Position numbers and translations under genes: made by a program. From Planctomycetota bacterium (GTDB taxonomy: Bacteria > Planctomycetota > Phycisphaerae > Phycisphaerales > UBA1924), in contig JAGWZK010000001.1 in the NCBI GenBank assembly GCA_018968885.1, positions 248,001 to 312,000 of the forward strand: a DNA stretch of 64,000 nucleotides, in the 5' to 3' direction. Below, piece after piece: positions 51,959-60,259 of this stretch. Position 1 is the stretch's first letter. Every line of letters begins with the position of its first letter. The notes beneath the pieces are model-generated. The model was not told where the DNA came from, ran no database searches, and saw nothing but the letters and a program-made list of their open reading frames with translations.

Positions 51959-53017
51959 ATGGCGAGCTTACAACTGGCTCGAATCGTCGCGTGCGTCGCA
52001 GTCGCATGCGTTGCGATCTCCCCGGCTGTCCTGGCAGACGAACCCGCATCCCCGCTCAGTGGCCCTTATGTCAAGGAACCCGGCGTCCCCGGCAACAGCA
52101 CGCGTTTCACAGGTGGCGGACGCCGCGAAGGCGAGCGCGTTGTCGATCATCGCACGTTTCTCAAAGCCCTCGACGATCTGCGCAACTCGCCAGATTCGGC
52201 TATCCGCTTGAGTCCGGATCAGGATGCCCAGGTCTTCGTGCTGGTGCGCGATTATCGATTGTTGCAGCGCGCGTATTTTGAGAGAAACCTCAACGACATC
52301 CGCGATGTGCGGCAGTCGCTGGACATTCGTGGCGACCAACCACCCACAGAGTCCGCGATCCGCAGGGGCGTTGATGAGCTCCGTCGCAGCATCGTCGGCG
52401 ACGACCCGACAAATCAGCAGGCGATGAGCGATGAAGCGGTGAAGGAGGCCGCTCGCGAGAAAGCCCGCCGCATCTACGAAGGTGCGCCTCGCGCCACCGA
52501 AGTGCACGCCAGAATCTGGAAAGTGCTGTCTGCTCCGCAACGCGACGCTCTGACTGACACCATCAACTCGTTGGTGGCGCAGCAGGAAGCGCTGCGCCGC
52601 GAGTTTCTCTCGCCCGAGGCCGTCGCCTCGGGCATGATGACAGATCAGGCGATGAGTGGAGGTATGAACAGCGCGATGAGCGCATCTTCCATGTCTGCCG
52701 ATTCGATGCGAGGTGCTTCGACCAACCGCACAGTCGGAGCAATGGACGCTCAGGCATCCAAGGCGGAAGCCAGCGCAGACCCCGCTTCGCTTCTTGGCAC
52801 CGATCCATCGACGATTGCGCCTGATGATCCGCGCCTTCCGGAGCGCGTTCGCCGTCGCATTCGCTTTATGAAGCCGGAAGCGCGCACCGAGGCGTTGTCG
52901 CGTTACCTGGTTGATCTCAAATCCGAACTCGCCGAGAGCAAGGCGGCAGCGGAGAAGGACAAGTCTGCCGCGCCCACGGTGGACAAGGTCAACATTCCTA
53001 CGCCCGAGAAAAAGTGA
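51959..53017 (+). CDS. Exported helical protein of unknown function
   Basis: 352 residues. Signal peptide LARIVACVAVACVAISPAVLA, cleaved near ADEPAS. The mature part is charged and predicted mainly helical: QDAQVFVLVRDYRLLQRAYF, RNLNDIRDVRQSLDIRG, LTDTINSLVAQQEALRREFL. A Met/Ser-rich stretch lies at about 222-245 (MMTDQAMSGGMNSAMSASSM) and a Lys/Ala-rich C-terminus. The layout resembles other planctomycete exported proteins of unknown role; no catalytic motif is seen. The AGAGGTG sequence shortly before the ATG serves as ribosome-binding site. Confidence 0.7.
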   Translation: MASLQLARIVACVAVACVAISPAVLADEPASPLSGPYVKEPGVPGNSTRFTGGGRREGERVVDHRTFLKALDDLRNSPDSAIRLSPDQDAQVFVLVRDYRLLQRAYFERNLNDIRDVRQSLDIRGDQPPTESAIRRGVDELRRSIVGDDPTNQQAMSDEAVKEAAREKARRIYEGAPRATEVHARIWKVLSAPQRDALTDTINSLVAQQEALRREFLSPEAVASGMMTDQAMSGGMNSAMSASSMSADSMRGASTNRTVGAMDAQASKAEASADPASLLGTDPSTIAPDDPRLPERVRRRIRFMKPEARTEALSRYLVDLKSELAESKAAAEKDKSAAPTVDKVNIPTPEKK

Positions 53018-53327
53018 CCTGGGAACGCCCGATCGGTGCCGACAATCCATCCACAAAAGGGCAGAAAACACCCCACGCCCCATAAAATGAGGCAAAGACC
53101 CTATTCCAACCCCGATTTTGTCAGTTGCGCCAAAGCAATCCTTGCGCGACACAAAGTCGCGAGTGTTAGTGCTTATCGGGCAATGGTTTACGGATTCTTG
53201 TTCGGGTGGTGTCTTGATTCGGTCTTGCTCCTGGCAACAGCCGGAGTGTTAAAACAGGAAACTTTGCATCAGAATCAGAACGAAATCCCGATCAAGTCTG
53301 TATACAACCTTGATCTCTCTCTCCTCC
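53018..53327 (+). other. Gene-free stretch ending in a strong terminator
   Basis: A 310-base interval between the exported-protein stop and a strong terminator. An open frame (53036-53437) runs through the terminator and has no protein-like features, so I do not call it. The region could be a long 3' untranslated region or hold a small RNA transcribed toward the terminator; no clear promoter was found. Confidence 0.3.
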
Positions 53328-53366
53328 AGCGGGGCACTGTCATTGATGGTGCCCTGCTTCTTTTTT
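53328..53366 (+). terminator. Rho-independent terminator
   Basis: Ten-bp stem AGCGGGGCAC/GTGCCCTGCT (one G-T wobble) with an 11-base loop, followed by TCTTTTTT. It lies 310 bases after the nearest upstream stop and 68 bases before the epimerase start. Confidence 0.85.
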
Positions 53367-53433
53367 GCCTCACGCTCACGTCGTCACCGGTTCTAGCATC
53401 GCCCATGACTTCTTCTGCTGTGGTGATGATCGC

Positions 53434-54414
53434 ATGAGCCGGCCCATTCTCATCACCGGCGCGGCTGGCTTTATCGGCTCGCATGTCGCCGAAGCGCTCA
53501 TCGCGCGAGGCATCAGTGTTGTCGGTGTCGACAACTTCGATGCGATGTATGCGACGCACTTCAAGAAGCAGAATCTTTCTGACGTTGAGCAGAGTGCTCG
53601 GCATGCCCCGGAACTCTTCCGGTTCATCGATGCCGATATCACCGATGCGAATGCTGTCAACGAGCTCTTCACTCTTCTGCAACCCAGCGGCGTGATTCAC
53701 CTTGCGGCTCGCGCGGGTGTTCGACCCAGCATCGAAGACCCGGCTGGCTACATGAAGGCCAACGTGCTGGCCACGGCGAACATTCTGCACGCCTCGGGAA
53801 TGCACAATGCGCACGGTTGCTCGCGTGTGGTGTGCGCTTCCAGCTCGAGCGTGTATGGCAATTGCCCGGTTGCGCCGTTTCATGAAGAGATGGACGTGTC
53901 GACGCCGATCAGTCCATATGCCGCGAGCAAGCGTGCGAATGAACTGCAGGCCTTCACGCATCATCATCTGACGGGGCAGCCGGTGGCGATGCTGCGATTT
54001 TTCACGGTGTATGGCCCGCGGCAGCGACCTGACCTGGCCATCAATAAGTTCCTTTCGCGCGTGGCTAGGGGTGAATCCATCGAGATGTTTGGTGATGGTC
54101 ATACCAGCCGCGATTACACGTTTGTGAATGACATCGTGCGTGGCGTGCTCAGCGCGTACGAAGCCATTCCCACCCACGGATATCGCGTGTGGAATCTGGG
54201 AAGTGACCGACCCACGACGCTGAACGATCTGATCAGCGCGATCAGCACGACCGTGGGCAAGCCCGCCCAGATCGTGCACAAGCCCATGCAGCAGGGTGAT
54301 GTCGAGCGCACGTGGGCCGATCTTTCGCGTAGTGCCAAGGAATTGCAGTATCGCGCCACAACGACTCTTGCCGATGGCCTGGCTGCGCAGTATGAGTGGA
54401 TGAAGCGGTCTTAA
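53434..54414 (+). CDS. NAD-dependent sugar epimerase/dehydratase (UDP-glucuronate epimerase-like)
   Basis: 326 residues. Rossmann motif ILITGAAGFIGSHVAEAL at the N-terminus, GVDNFDAMY after beta2, LAARAGVRPSIEDPAGYMKA, CASSSSVYG with the catalytic Ser, and Tyr162-x3-Lys166 in SPYAASKRANE. The segments RAGVR and FFTVYGPRQRPD then SRDYTFVNDIV are typical of the UDP-glucuronate 4-epimerase/GalE-like extended SDRs. It should interconvert a nucleotide sugar for surface polysaccharide. No glycosyltransferase cluster surrounds it. The start at 53434 is preferred over an upstream one because the Rossmann strand begins directly after it. Confidence 0.9.
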   Translation: MSRPILITGAAGFIGSHVAEALIARGISVVGVDNFDAMYATHFKKQNLSDVEQSARHAPELFRFIDADITDANAVNELFTLLQPSGVIHLAARAGVRPSIEDPAGYMKANVLATANILHASGMHNAHGCSRVVCASSSSVYGNCPVAPFHEEMDVSTPISPYAASKRANELQAFTHHHLTGQPVAMLRFFTVYGPRQRPDLAINKFLSRVARGESIEMFGDGHTSRDYTFVNDIVRGVLSAYEAIPTHGYRVWNLGSDRPTTLNDLISAISTTVGKPAQIVHKPMQQGDVERTWADLSRSAKELQYRATTTLADGLAAQYEWMKRS

Positions 54415-54703
54415 GAGATCGCCACGTGGAGGGGCGGTACCTTTCGTCATCGCGTTGGCGAACATGGTGGTTTGGGCCACGAGCAGTCTTTCAGACTGCT
54501 TGGAGAGGGCAAGATCAGTTGGTGTGTGGAGCGATTTCCGGTGGTGTCGTCGCCGCTGCGCAACGCTCCACCATCGGCTACGAACGACCACGCCCTCGGC
54601 GTGAACATACATCACAGTGCTCCTGGCTTCTCAATCAAGAAGTGCAGCGGTCGACAAAGGCGCATGCGAAATGAGCATGAGCGGAATGTGGGATTGCTTG
54701 ACG

Positions 54704-55468
54704 TCAGTGTGGTCCGGAGGGTTTGGCCTGGAATCTGGATTGGCCGAGGGATTGGCCGGCGGCGTTCAGAAGTCGTGTTGCGGCGGAGAGGGTGTGTGGG
54801 GAGAGTGGCTGCCGCGCGGCTTGGGTATCGGATAGGAGGTTGTAGATGGTGGAGTGGGGGGTGAGTGGCGTGTGCGCGGAGGACTGGGCGACGGCGAGGA
54901 TGGAAGTGGCGGAGTGAGCGGTTGATGTGGCGGGATGGTGTGGAGGCGGGTTCTGGCTTGTGACTTTGGAGGCAGGCGCGGAGTCGCGTCTGGCACGAGG
55001 AAGTTTGACCGATTGTGCATGCGATGGATCAGGGGAGGGGTTGGTGTGATGTGCGTGTGAAGTGGGGGCGCTGGCAGATGTGCGGCGGGCGCGGATGAGT
55101 GGGCGGGCGAGGAGGCGGAGTTCGCGGGCGCGGCGATCAATCTGTTCGTGATTATCGGGGAGACGTGTGGCGTCGTCGAGATTCTGTCTGGCGACGAGAA
55201 CCGCGTGCTCGAGTGCGGAGCGGGCGCATTCCTCGCGGGCGATATCTGCCGCGGCGGATTTCTCGGCTTCGAGGGCCACCAGGGCTTGGTAGGCGGGGCG
55301 GATGAGGGGAGTATCAAGCCAGAGGAGGAGGGTGATGTAGGTCCGGCGCGCGGCGTGAGTCTGCGGATCCGGGCTGATGCAGGCGCGGAGGTTGAAGCTG
55401 TTGAGGATGAGGAGGTTGAGGAGTGCGAGTTCGGAGGATGGGAGTTGTTGGAGCGGGTCGGTATTCAT
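54704..55468 (-). CDS. Hypothetical protein with helical core and Pro/Ser/His-rich tail
   Basis: 254 residues from the Met at 55468 (MNTDPLQQLPSSELALLNLL); an upstream start at 55630 is possible. The first 125 residues are helical (ELALLNLLILNSFNLRACIS, YITLLLWLDTPLIRPAYQAL, EECARSALEHAVLVARQNLD); the rest is low-complexity, rich in Pro, Ser, Thr and His. No signal peptide or known family. Codon usage on the minus strand, strongly C-rich, supports real coding. The 289-base gap before it (54415-54703) holds only an 8-bp hairpin AGCAGTCT/AGACTGCT at 54482-54500 and nothing else I can name. Confidence 0.5.
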   Translation of the reverse strand: MNTDPLQQLPSSELALLNLLILNSFNLRACISPDPQTHAARRTYITLLLWLDTPLIRPAYQALVALEAEKSAAADIAREECARSALEHAVLVARQNLDDATRLPDNHEQIDRRARELRLLARPLIRARRTSASAPTSHAHHTNPSPDPSHAQSVKLPRARRDSAPASKVTSQNPPPHHPATSTAHSATSILAVAQSSAHTPLTPHSTIYNLLSDTQAARQPLSPHTLSAATRLLNAAGQSLGQSRFQAKPSGPH

Positions 55469-55628
55469 GAAGAACAAAATACCGGCAAGGTGCAAGCGCG
55501 CGAAGAGGGAATTCTGGAAACTCTGTTGTAAGTCATTGTGGAACAGAGCGTTGCGCAACGCGTTGAGATGCGGGTGAAGCGAAGATGTGTGTTTTGCGAG
55601 AGATGAATCGCTGGCTACATCCAGAAGC

Positions 55629-55653
55629 AAAAAGGCCCGGAGTGACCGGGCCT
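55629..55653 (-). terminator. Rho-independent terminator of the lpoB-like operon
   Basis: On the minus strand: perfect 8-bp stem AGGCCCGG/CCGGGCCT, loop TCACT, followed by TTTT. It starts 35 bases after the lpoB-like stop codon. Confidence 0.92.
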
Positions 55654-55687
55654 GATGTTTACGGGTTGGTGTCTGAACAGCGAATTC

Positions 55688-56284
55688 TCAATAGCGTTCT
55701 TTCTTGAGGTCCTGGGTCTTGATCCACACCTTGCGCAGGGTTTCGATGTCCAGCAATTCGAGCTTGACCTGATAGGCGACAAAGTCCTGCGAGCGGTTGT
55801 TGGAGTATTCGCGATCCATGACAATCGAGCCACTGAGCACGTAGTCCACGGCCATCTCGCCCTTCATCTTCTTGATGAACGCAGGATCGGTGAACTCGGT
55901 GTCGCTGCGTTCCAGCCGCAGCGAATCGCGCACAGCGCGCTCGGTGAGCATGTCGACGCGGCCACTATTGAGGAGCTCCTCCTCAAACTTTCCGGTGAAC
56001 ATCTCGGTCTCGATCACCTGATCGGTGCGATTGCGAATCTCACCCACGGCGATGATCGGTTTGCGGCCGAGTTTGGCGATGGATTGCTCGAGCCAAGGGC
56101 GATTGATGCAATCAGGAATCATGTTCTGGGCGACGATGCGCGCATCGGAATCATTGAAGCGACGTGCCAGCGTGATGTCGGTTTGAGGATCGACGCGGCG
56201 CGTGCGATCGCCGGCGCAACCGGTCAGCGTTGCCGCCATCAGAACTCCGCCGACCAAACCCACTGCCATCTTTGCACGATTCAT
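55688..56284 (-). CDS. LpoB-like penicillin-binding protein activator lipoprotein
   Basis: 198 residues from the ATG at 56284, which follows GGAGAG at the right distance. Lipoprotein signal ends in LTGC at about residues 19-22. The mature part is recognisable as LpoB/YcfM-like: PIIAVGEIRNRTDQVIETEM (beta strand with the conserved N-R-T), LLNSGRVDMLTERAVRDSLR, AVDYVLSGSIVMDREYSNNR, YQVKLELLDIETLRKVWIKT. In E. coli LpoB activates PBP1b from the outer membrane; in planctomycetes the target is not defined. It lies downstream of a COG3014-like lipoprotein gene, a pairing seen in other phyla. Confidence 0.82.
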   Translation of the reverse strand: MNRAKMAVGLVGGVLMAATLTGCAGDRTRRVDPQTDITLARRFNDSDARIVAQNMIPDCINRPWLEQSIAKLGRKPIIAVGEIRNRTDQVIETEMFTGKFEEELLNSGRVDMLTERAVRDSLRLERSDTEFTDPAFIKKMKGEMAVDYVLSGSIVMDREYSNNRSQDFVAYQVKLELLDIETLRKVWIKTQDLKKERY

Positions 56285-56437
56285 GTGAACTCTCCAATAT
56301 CTCGCGGCGCGTGCTGCGATGTGATCAATGTGCCTGACTGTAAGACCCTTATCCACTCGGCCGGTTCCGAGGCCCGAAACGTGCCCCAAACGCATGATTC
56401 GGATTCTGTCTGTCGCGATTTCCGCCTGACGTGGTCA

Positions 56438-57823
56438 TCACGACGGGTTGTATCCAATCACGGTCGTCAGCCCACGCTCGGGCACCTGGATTGTTTTCCA
56501 CTCTTCGCGCACGGTGCCGCCGGTCGCCAGTTCATACACCATGCGCACGCGATGGGTTCCTGCGGGAAGCTTGGCAAGCATTACGCGTGCTTGTCCGGGA
56601 AGAAAGACCCAGCTGCGCAGGTCGGCTTGTTCGGTGGCCTGCACCGCAAGCACGCCGACCACGGCCGTCACGGCAGCGAGCGTGTAATTGTTCTTCTTGT
56701 CACCTTGATGTGCCGCGACAGATGCGCCGGCCACCAAGCCCAGCTTGCCCGCGACGCGCACCAGCGTGCGGGAATAGATCGCTGGCTCAGCGCGGCGGTA
56801 ATTCTCTGCGCTCACGCTCGCCATGTCTTCCACCAGCGACAAGCGTCCCGGTGCCTCGGCAGACCCTTCAACCTCCAGCATCGCACCGGTCACGCTCGAT
56901 GGCTGCATGCTCAATCGCGGGTACGGAATATCGACGACCAGATCCAGCAGTGGGGCACGCAAGCGCGATTCAGTTTTGATCGGGCCGCGACCTGTCAGGG
57001 CCACAACAAGTACGTTGACATCATCGCGATTCAATGTCGCCAGTTGTTCGAAGGCCTCCGCCTTCACTGGCCCGACAATCTGTTGCTGTTGCCTGATCGC
57101 ATCAACCAGTCGCCGCGCTGCCAGTTCCTGGTTGTTGCGTTCGTCGACAGCCAAGAACGTCACGCAGGAGAGATAGGCGCCCAGCGGGCTTTCCACAAAC
57201 TGGCCAGCATCTCGGGCGTTCATTCCCGCCTTGGCCTTTTCGGTTTTCAGGACACCCGCCTTGTCCTGCGCTCCGGCCATCTGCATGTATTTGCCGTAGA
57301 CATCGCGCAGGTGTTCGGCTTTGCGCAACTGCCGCAGCGCCTCTGCGGTTGCAAAGCCATCAATCTTGCCTTGTTCCAGATACGCCAAGGTCTTGAAGAC
57401 ATTGATGTACATGTCTTCGTAGGGCTGGGCGACAAAGCTCGCCGCGGCGTCGTTCAGCGCCCACATGGCAAATACATCACCGCGCGAAGGGTCGTAGTTG
57501 TACGCGCTGGCGGCTTCGGCGGTGTCAAATCGTTTGACTGCGAGTTCGGGATTGCCTGCCGCCAGAGCTACGGAGCCGCGTTCCATGTGCCAGAGCAAGC
57601 CACTCTTATCGCCGTAGGCCTCACGGGTGGGTTCGCTATCGAGAAGTGCGGCGGCTCCGATGTAGTCGCCTCGCGCGTGGTATTCATTGAGTCGCGGCTG
57701 AAATCGGGCCACGTTGGAGCAGCCACCCAATGTGGCTGCGCCCAGAGACAAAACGGCAAAAGCAGTGCCCAGCCCAAGGCCGTTTCTGTCGCCCCGCCGA
57801 AGAATCGCGTTCCACATACTCAT
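56438..57823 (-). CDS. COG3014-like TPR lipoprotein next to lpoB
   Basis: 461 residues. Lipobox near residues 33-35 (LGGCSNV). The N-terminal half is helical and TPR-like: RLNEYHARGDYIGAAALLDS, GLLWHMERGSVALAAGNPEL, YINVFKTLAYLEQGKIDGFA, ALRQLRKAEHLRDVYGKY. The C-terminal half is beta-rich (VLVVALTGRGPIKTESRLRA, PAGTHRVRMVYELATGG). This matches the COG3014 family, which often lies directly upstream of LpoB-like lipoproteins. Length is standard. Function is unknown but context points to peptidoglycan synthesis control. Same strand as the lpoB-like gene, 153 bases upstream. Confidence 0.75.
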   Translation of the reverse strand: MSMWNAILRRGDRNGLGLGTAFAVLSLGAATLGGCSNVARFQPRLNEYHARGDYIGAAALLDSEPTREAYGDKSGLLWHMERGSVALAAGNPELAVKRFDTAEAASAYNYDPSRGDVFAMWALNDAAASFVAQPYEDMYINVFKTLAYLEQGKIDGFATAEALRQLRKAEHLRDVYGKYMQMAGAQDKAGVLKTEKAKAGMNARDAGQFVESPLGAYLSCVTFLAVDERNNQELAARRLVDAIRQQQQIVGPVKAEAFEQLATLNRDDVNVLVVALTGRGPIKTESRLRAPLLDLVVDIPYPRLSMQPSSVTGAMLEVEGSAEAPGRLSLVEDMASVSAENYRRAEPAIYSRTLVRVAGKLGLVAGASVAAHQGDKKNNYTLAAVTAVVGVLAVQATEQADLRSWVFLPGQARVMLAKLPAGTHRVRMVYELATGGTVREEWKTIQVPERGLTTVIGYNPS

Positions 57824-57999
57824 GCGCCTACAGCGTAAACCCTTGGTGGTCGATCTTCTGACACGCCAGGCGTGATCAGGTTCACGTCATGGCGAGCCCC
57901 AATTCACGTTATTCCCGGACCATGCCTATCGGTTTCAACGTTCAAGGGGCAGAAAACCCCTTGTGCGAACCCCTTGCACCTTTCGGTATGCTCGGAGAC

Positions 58000-60171
58000 A
58001 TGAAGATGACCCTACTGCTTATTGCCGGTCTTTGCGCTTCCGTTGCATCAGCCGATGCCCCGCTGTGGACCTTGCACGACAAGGCCCCGGCTGGTCTTGA
58101 GAACTTCACTCCTGGCCCGCGCCCGACCAAGGGTCAGATTGCGGTTGCGGACCGGGCTGCGCTCGAAGCGCTTCTGTCGCGCGCACCGCGCGAGGATGTC
58201 AATCGTCGACTCGCTGAATATGGATTGGAAATCACCTTGCCCCTGCCTGATGGCACGCTTGGCCGTTTTGCGGTTGCTGACGCGCCGGTCTTTGCTCCCG
58301 AGCTTGCGGCACAGTTCCCGTCGATCCGTACTTACATCGTGCAAGGCCTTGATGATGCGGCCATCAGCGGTCGTATGGAGGTCACGCAGCGTGGCGTGAC
58401 GGCGATGCTCCGTTGGCCCGGCTCGTGTGTGATGCTGGATATCTACGCCCTGGGCGATGCCTCGACCGTGGTGAGTTATCACCTGCGCGATCTTCCCGGA
58501 TCGATGGATTGGGGCTGTTCGACGCGAGAGGGCGTTCACGGTGAATCCGCCGACCCCAACGGGGCACCTGCCTTCCGTCCCCGGGCGACAACATTTCGTA
58601 CGTATCGCTTGGCGATGGCGTGTACTGGCGAGTGGGGCCTGCATCAGTGCACTGTGCTTGGCAATCCTCCCAACACCGCCGATCCGATTGCCGCGATCGC
58701 GACGGTGGTGAGCCGCACGAATGCGACGTATGAGATTGACTTAGGCGTGCGATTCCTTTTGGTGCCGAACAACGCCAGCATTGTTTATATCAATCCTGCA
58801 ACCGATCCATACAGCACCAGCTGCGATGGCGCGGCGGGCGCGGATTGCTCGGGTGAATACCTCACTCCAAATCGCAACAACCTCTCCAGCGTGATCGGCA
58901 ACACCAACTTTGATATCGGCCATCTCATGACCCGCGTCTTTGGCGGCGTGGCATACCTCGGAAGCGTGTGCACATCGAACAAGGCCGGTGGCATCAGCGG
59001 CATTCCCCGGGGCGGAGATATCGATCCGGTCTCGGCATTGGTCGTGATTCACGAGATCGGTCACCAGTTCGGTGCTGGCCACACCTTCAACGGCATTCGT
59101 GGTCGCTGCCTGAACAACGTCAGTGGCACGACTGCGTGGGAACCCGGCTCGGGCAGTTCGCCCATGGCGTATGCCGGTGGTTGCCCCGTCGGTGATGCGC
59201 CGCCGACCGACAATATCGTGCAGTTTGCGGATCCCTATTTCATGCACGGCTCGCTGCTGCAAATGCAGACTTTTATCGCAGGCACCGGTGGCAATTGCGA
59301 TGCGCCGACCACGACGACCAACAACATTCCAGTCATCAACTCCATCACTCCTGCCAATCTTTCCATTCCGCCCTCGACTCCTTTTGAGCTGACTGTCGAT
59401 GCCACCGACCCAGAAGGCGATGTCATGACGTTTTCGTGGGAGCAATATGACCGTGGCCCCGCTCAGGCGATCACTGCCGGAGATAATGGAACCAGTCCTC
59501 TGTTCCGGGTTTTTCCACCCGTCACCAGCCCGACGCGCACCTTCCCGCGCTGGTCCAACATTCTCAATGGACCCACCAATGACGAGCGGCTTCCCAGTGT
59601 GCTGGGCTCAATCCGCAAGTTCCGCGTGCTGATCCGCGACAACCGCGCGGGCGCGGGTGGTACGCTGATTTCGCCATTTGTCAATCTCACGATCGCCAGC
59701 GGCTCGTCGGCGTTTGCTGTGACCGCGCCCGTGGCGAATGCGGATGTGAATCGTGGTTCGGCGGGCCTGGCTTGGTCGGTTGGAAACACCAATGTCGCAC
59801 CGATCGGCGTTGCGAACGTGAAGATCGAACTCACTCGCGACGAGGGCGCCACATTCACGACCCTTCTTGCTTCCACCACGAACGATGGGTCGCAGACCTT
59901 TAATCTCTCTGCTCAGCCCACGGGCTTCGCCCGATTTGTCGTCCGCTCACTCGGTAACGTTTTCTTCGCCGTGTCGCCGCGCTTCCGCCTGACCACGGCG
60001 TGCGGACCAGCCGATTTCAATGGGGATGAGGCACTGGACTTCTTTGACTACCTGGATTTCGTTGCGGCATTCAGCGCCAATGACCCTGTCGCAGATTTCA
60101 ATCTCGATGGCACCATCGACTTCTTTGATTATCTGGACTTTGTCGCGGCGTTTAGCAGCGGCGGGTGCTGA
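58000..60171 (+). CDS. Secreted reprolysin-like metalloprotease with double GC-type dockerin tag
   Basis: 723 residues; ATG at 58000, though the ATG at 58006 has better spacing (8 bases) from GGAG. Signal peptide LLLIAGLCASVASA. A propeptide-like region covers 20-200. The catalytic domain has VVIHEIGHQFGAGHTFNG, the metzincin HExxHxxGxxH with His351, His355 and His361, preceded by NFDIGHLMTRVFGGVAYLGS and followed by a SSPMAYAGGCP Met-turn, as in M12B-like (DUF4953/reprolysin_4) enzymes. A beta domain (NNIPVINSITPANLSIPPST, VARFRLT-like end) links to the last 56 residues (60001-60168), two dockerin units ADFNGDEALDFFDYLDFVAA and ADFNLDGTIDFFDYLDFVAA, ending GGC. Confidence 0.87.
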   Translation: MKMTLLLIAGLCASVASADAPLWTLHDKAPAGLENFTPGPRPTKGQIAVADRAALEALLSRAPREDVNRRLAEYGLEITLPLPDGTLGRFAVADAPVFAPELAAQFPSIRTYIVQGLDDAAISGRMEVTQRGVTAMLRWPGSCVMLDIYALGDASTVVSYHLRDLPGSMDWGCSTREGVHGESADPNGAPAFRPRATTFRTYRLAMACTGEWGLHQCTVLGNPPNTADPIAAIATVVSRTNATYEIDLGVRFLLVPNNASIVYINPATDPYSTSCDGAAGADCSGEYLTPNRNNLSSVIGNTNFDIGHLMTRVFGGVAYLGSVCTSNKAGGISGIPRGGDIDPVSALVVIHEIGHQFGAGHTFNGIRGRCLNNVSGTTAWEPGSGSSPMAYAGGCPVGDAPPTDNIVQFADPYFMHGSLLQMQTFIAGTGGNCDAPTTTTNNIPVINSITPANLSIPPSTPFELTVDATDPEGDVMTFSWEQYDRGPAQAITAGDNGTSPLFRVFPPVTSPTRTFPRWSNILNGPTNDERLPSVLGSIRKFRVLIRDNRAGAGGTLISPFVNLTIASGSSAFAVTAPVANADVNRGSAGLAWSVGNTNVAPIGVANVKIELTRDEGATFTTLLASTTNDGSQTFNLSAQPTGFARFVVRSLGNVFFAVSPRFRLTTACGPADFNGDEALDFFDYLDFVAAFSANDPVADFNLDGTIDFFDYLDFVAAFSSGGC

Positions 60172-60259
60172 TTCACCGCAGCAAGTGTTTGAATGACACA
60201 CCGTTTCGTTGGTGGCGCACGTATCGCTGGATGGCCGAACACGATCTACTGAGGTCCGC

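Noticed and set aside
53036-53437. 133-codon open frame after the exported-protein gene
   Set aside because: It runs straight through a strong terminator and into the epimerase start, and has no ribosome-binding site or protein-like features.
55655-57838. 727-codon plus-strand open frame
   Set aside because: It lies antisense to the LpoB-like and COG3014-like genes, which have lipoprotein signals, family motifs and a terminator. The long frame is a by-product of high GC content.
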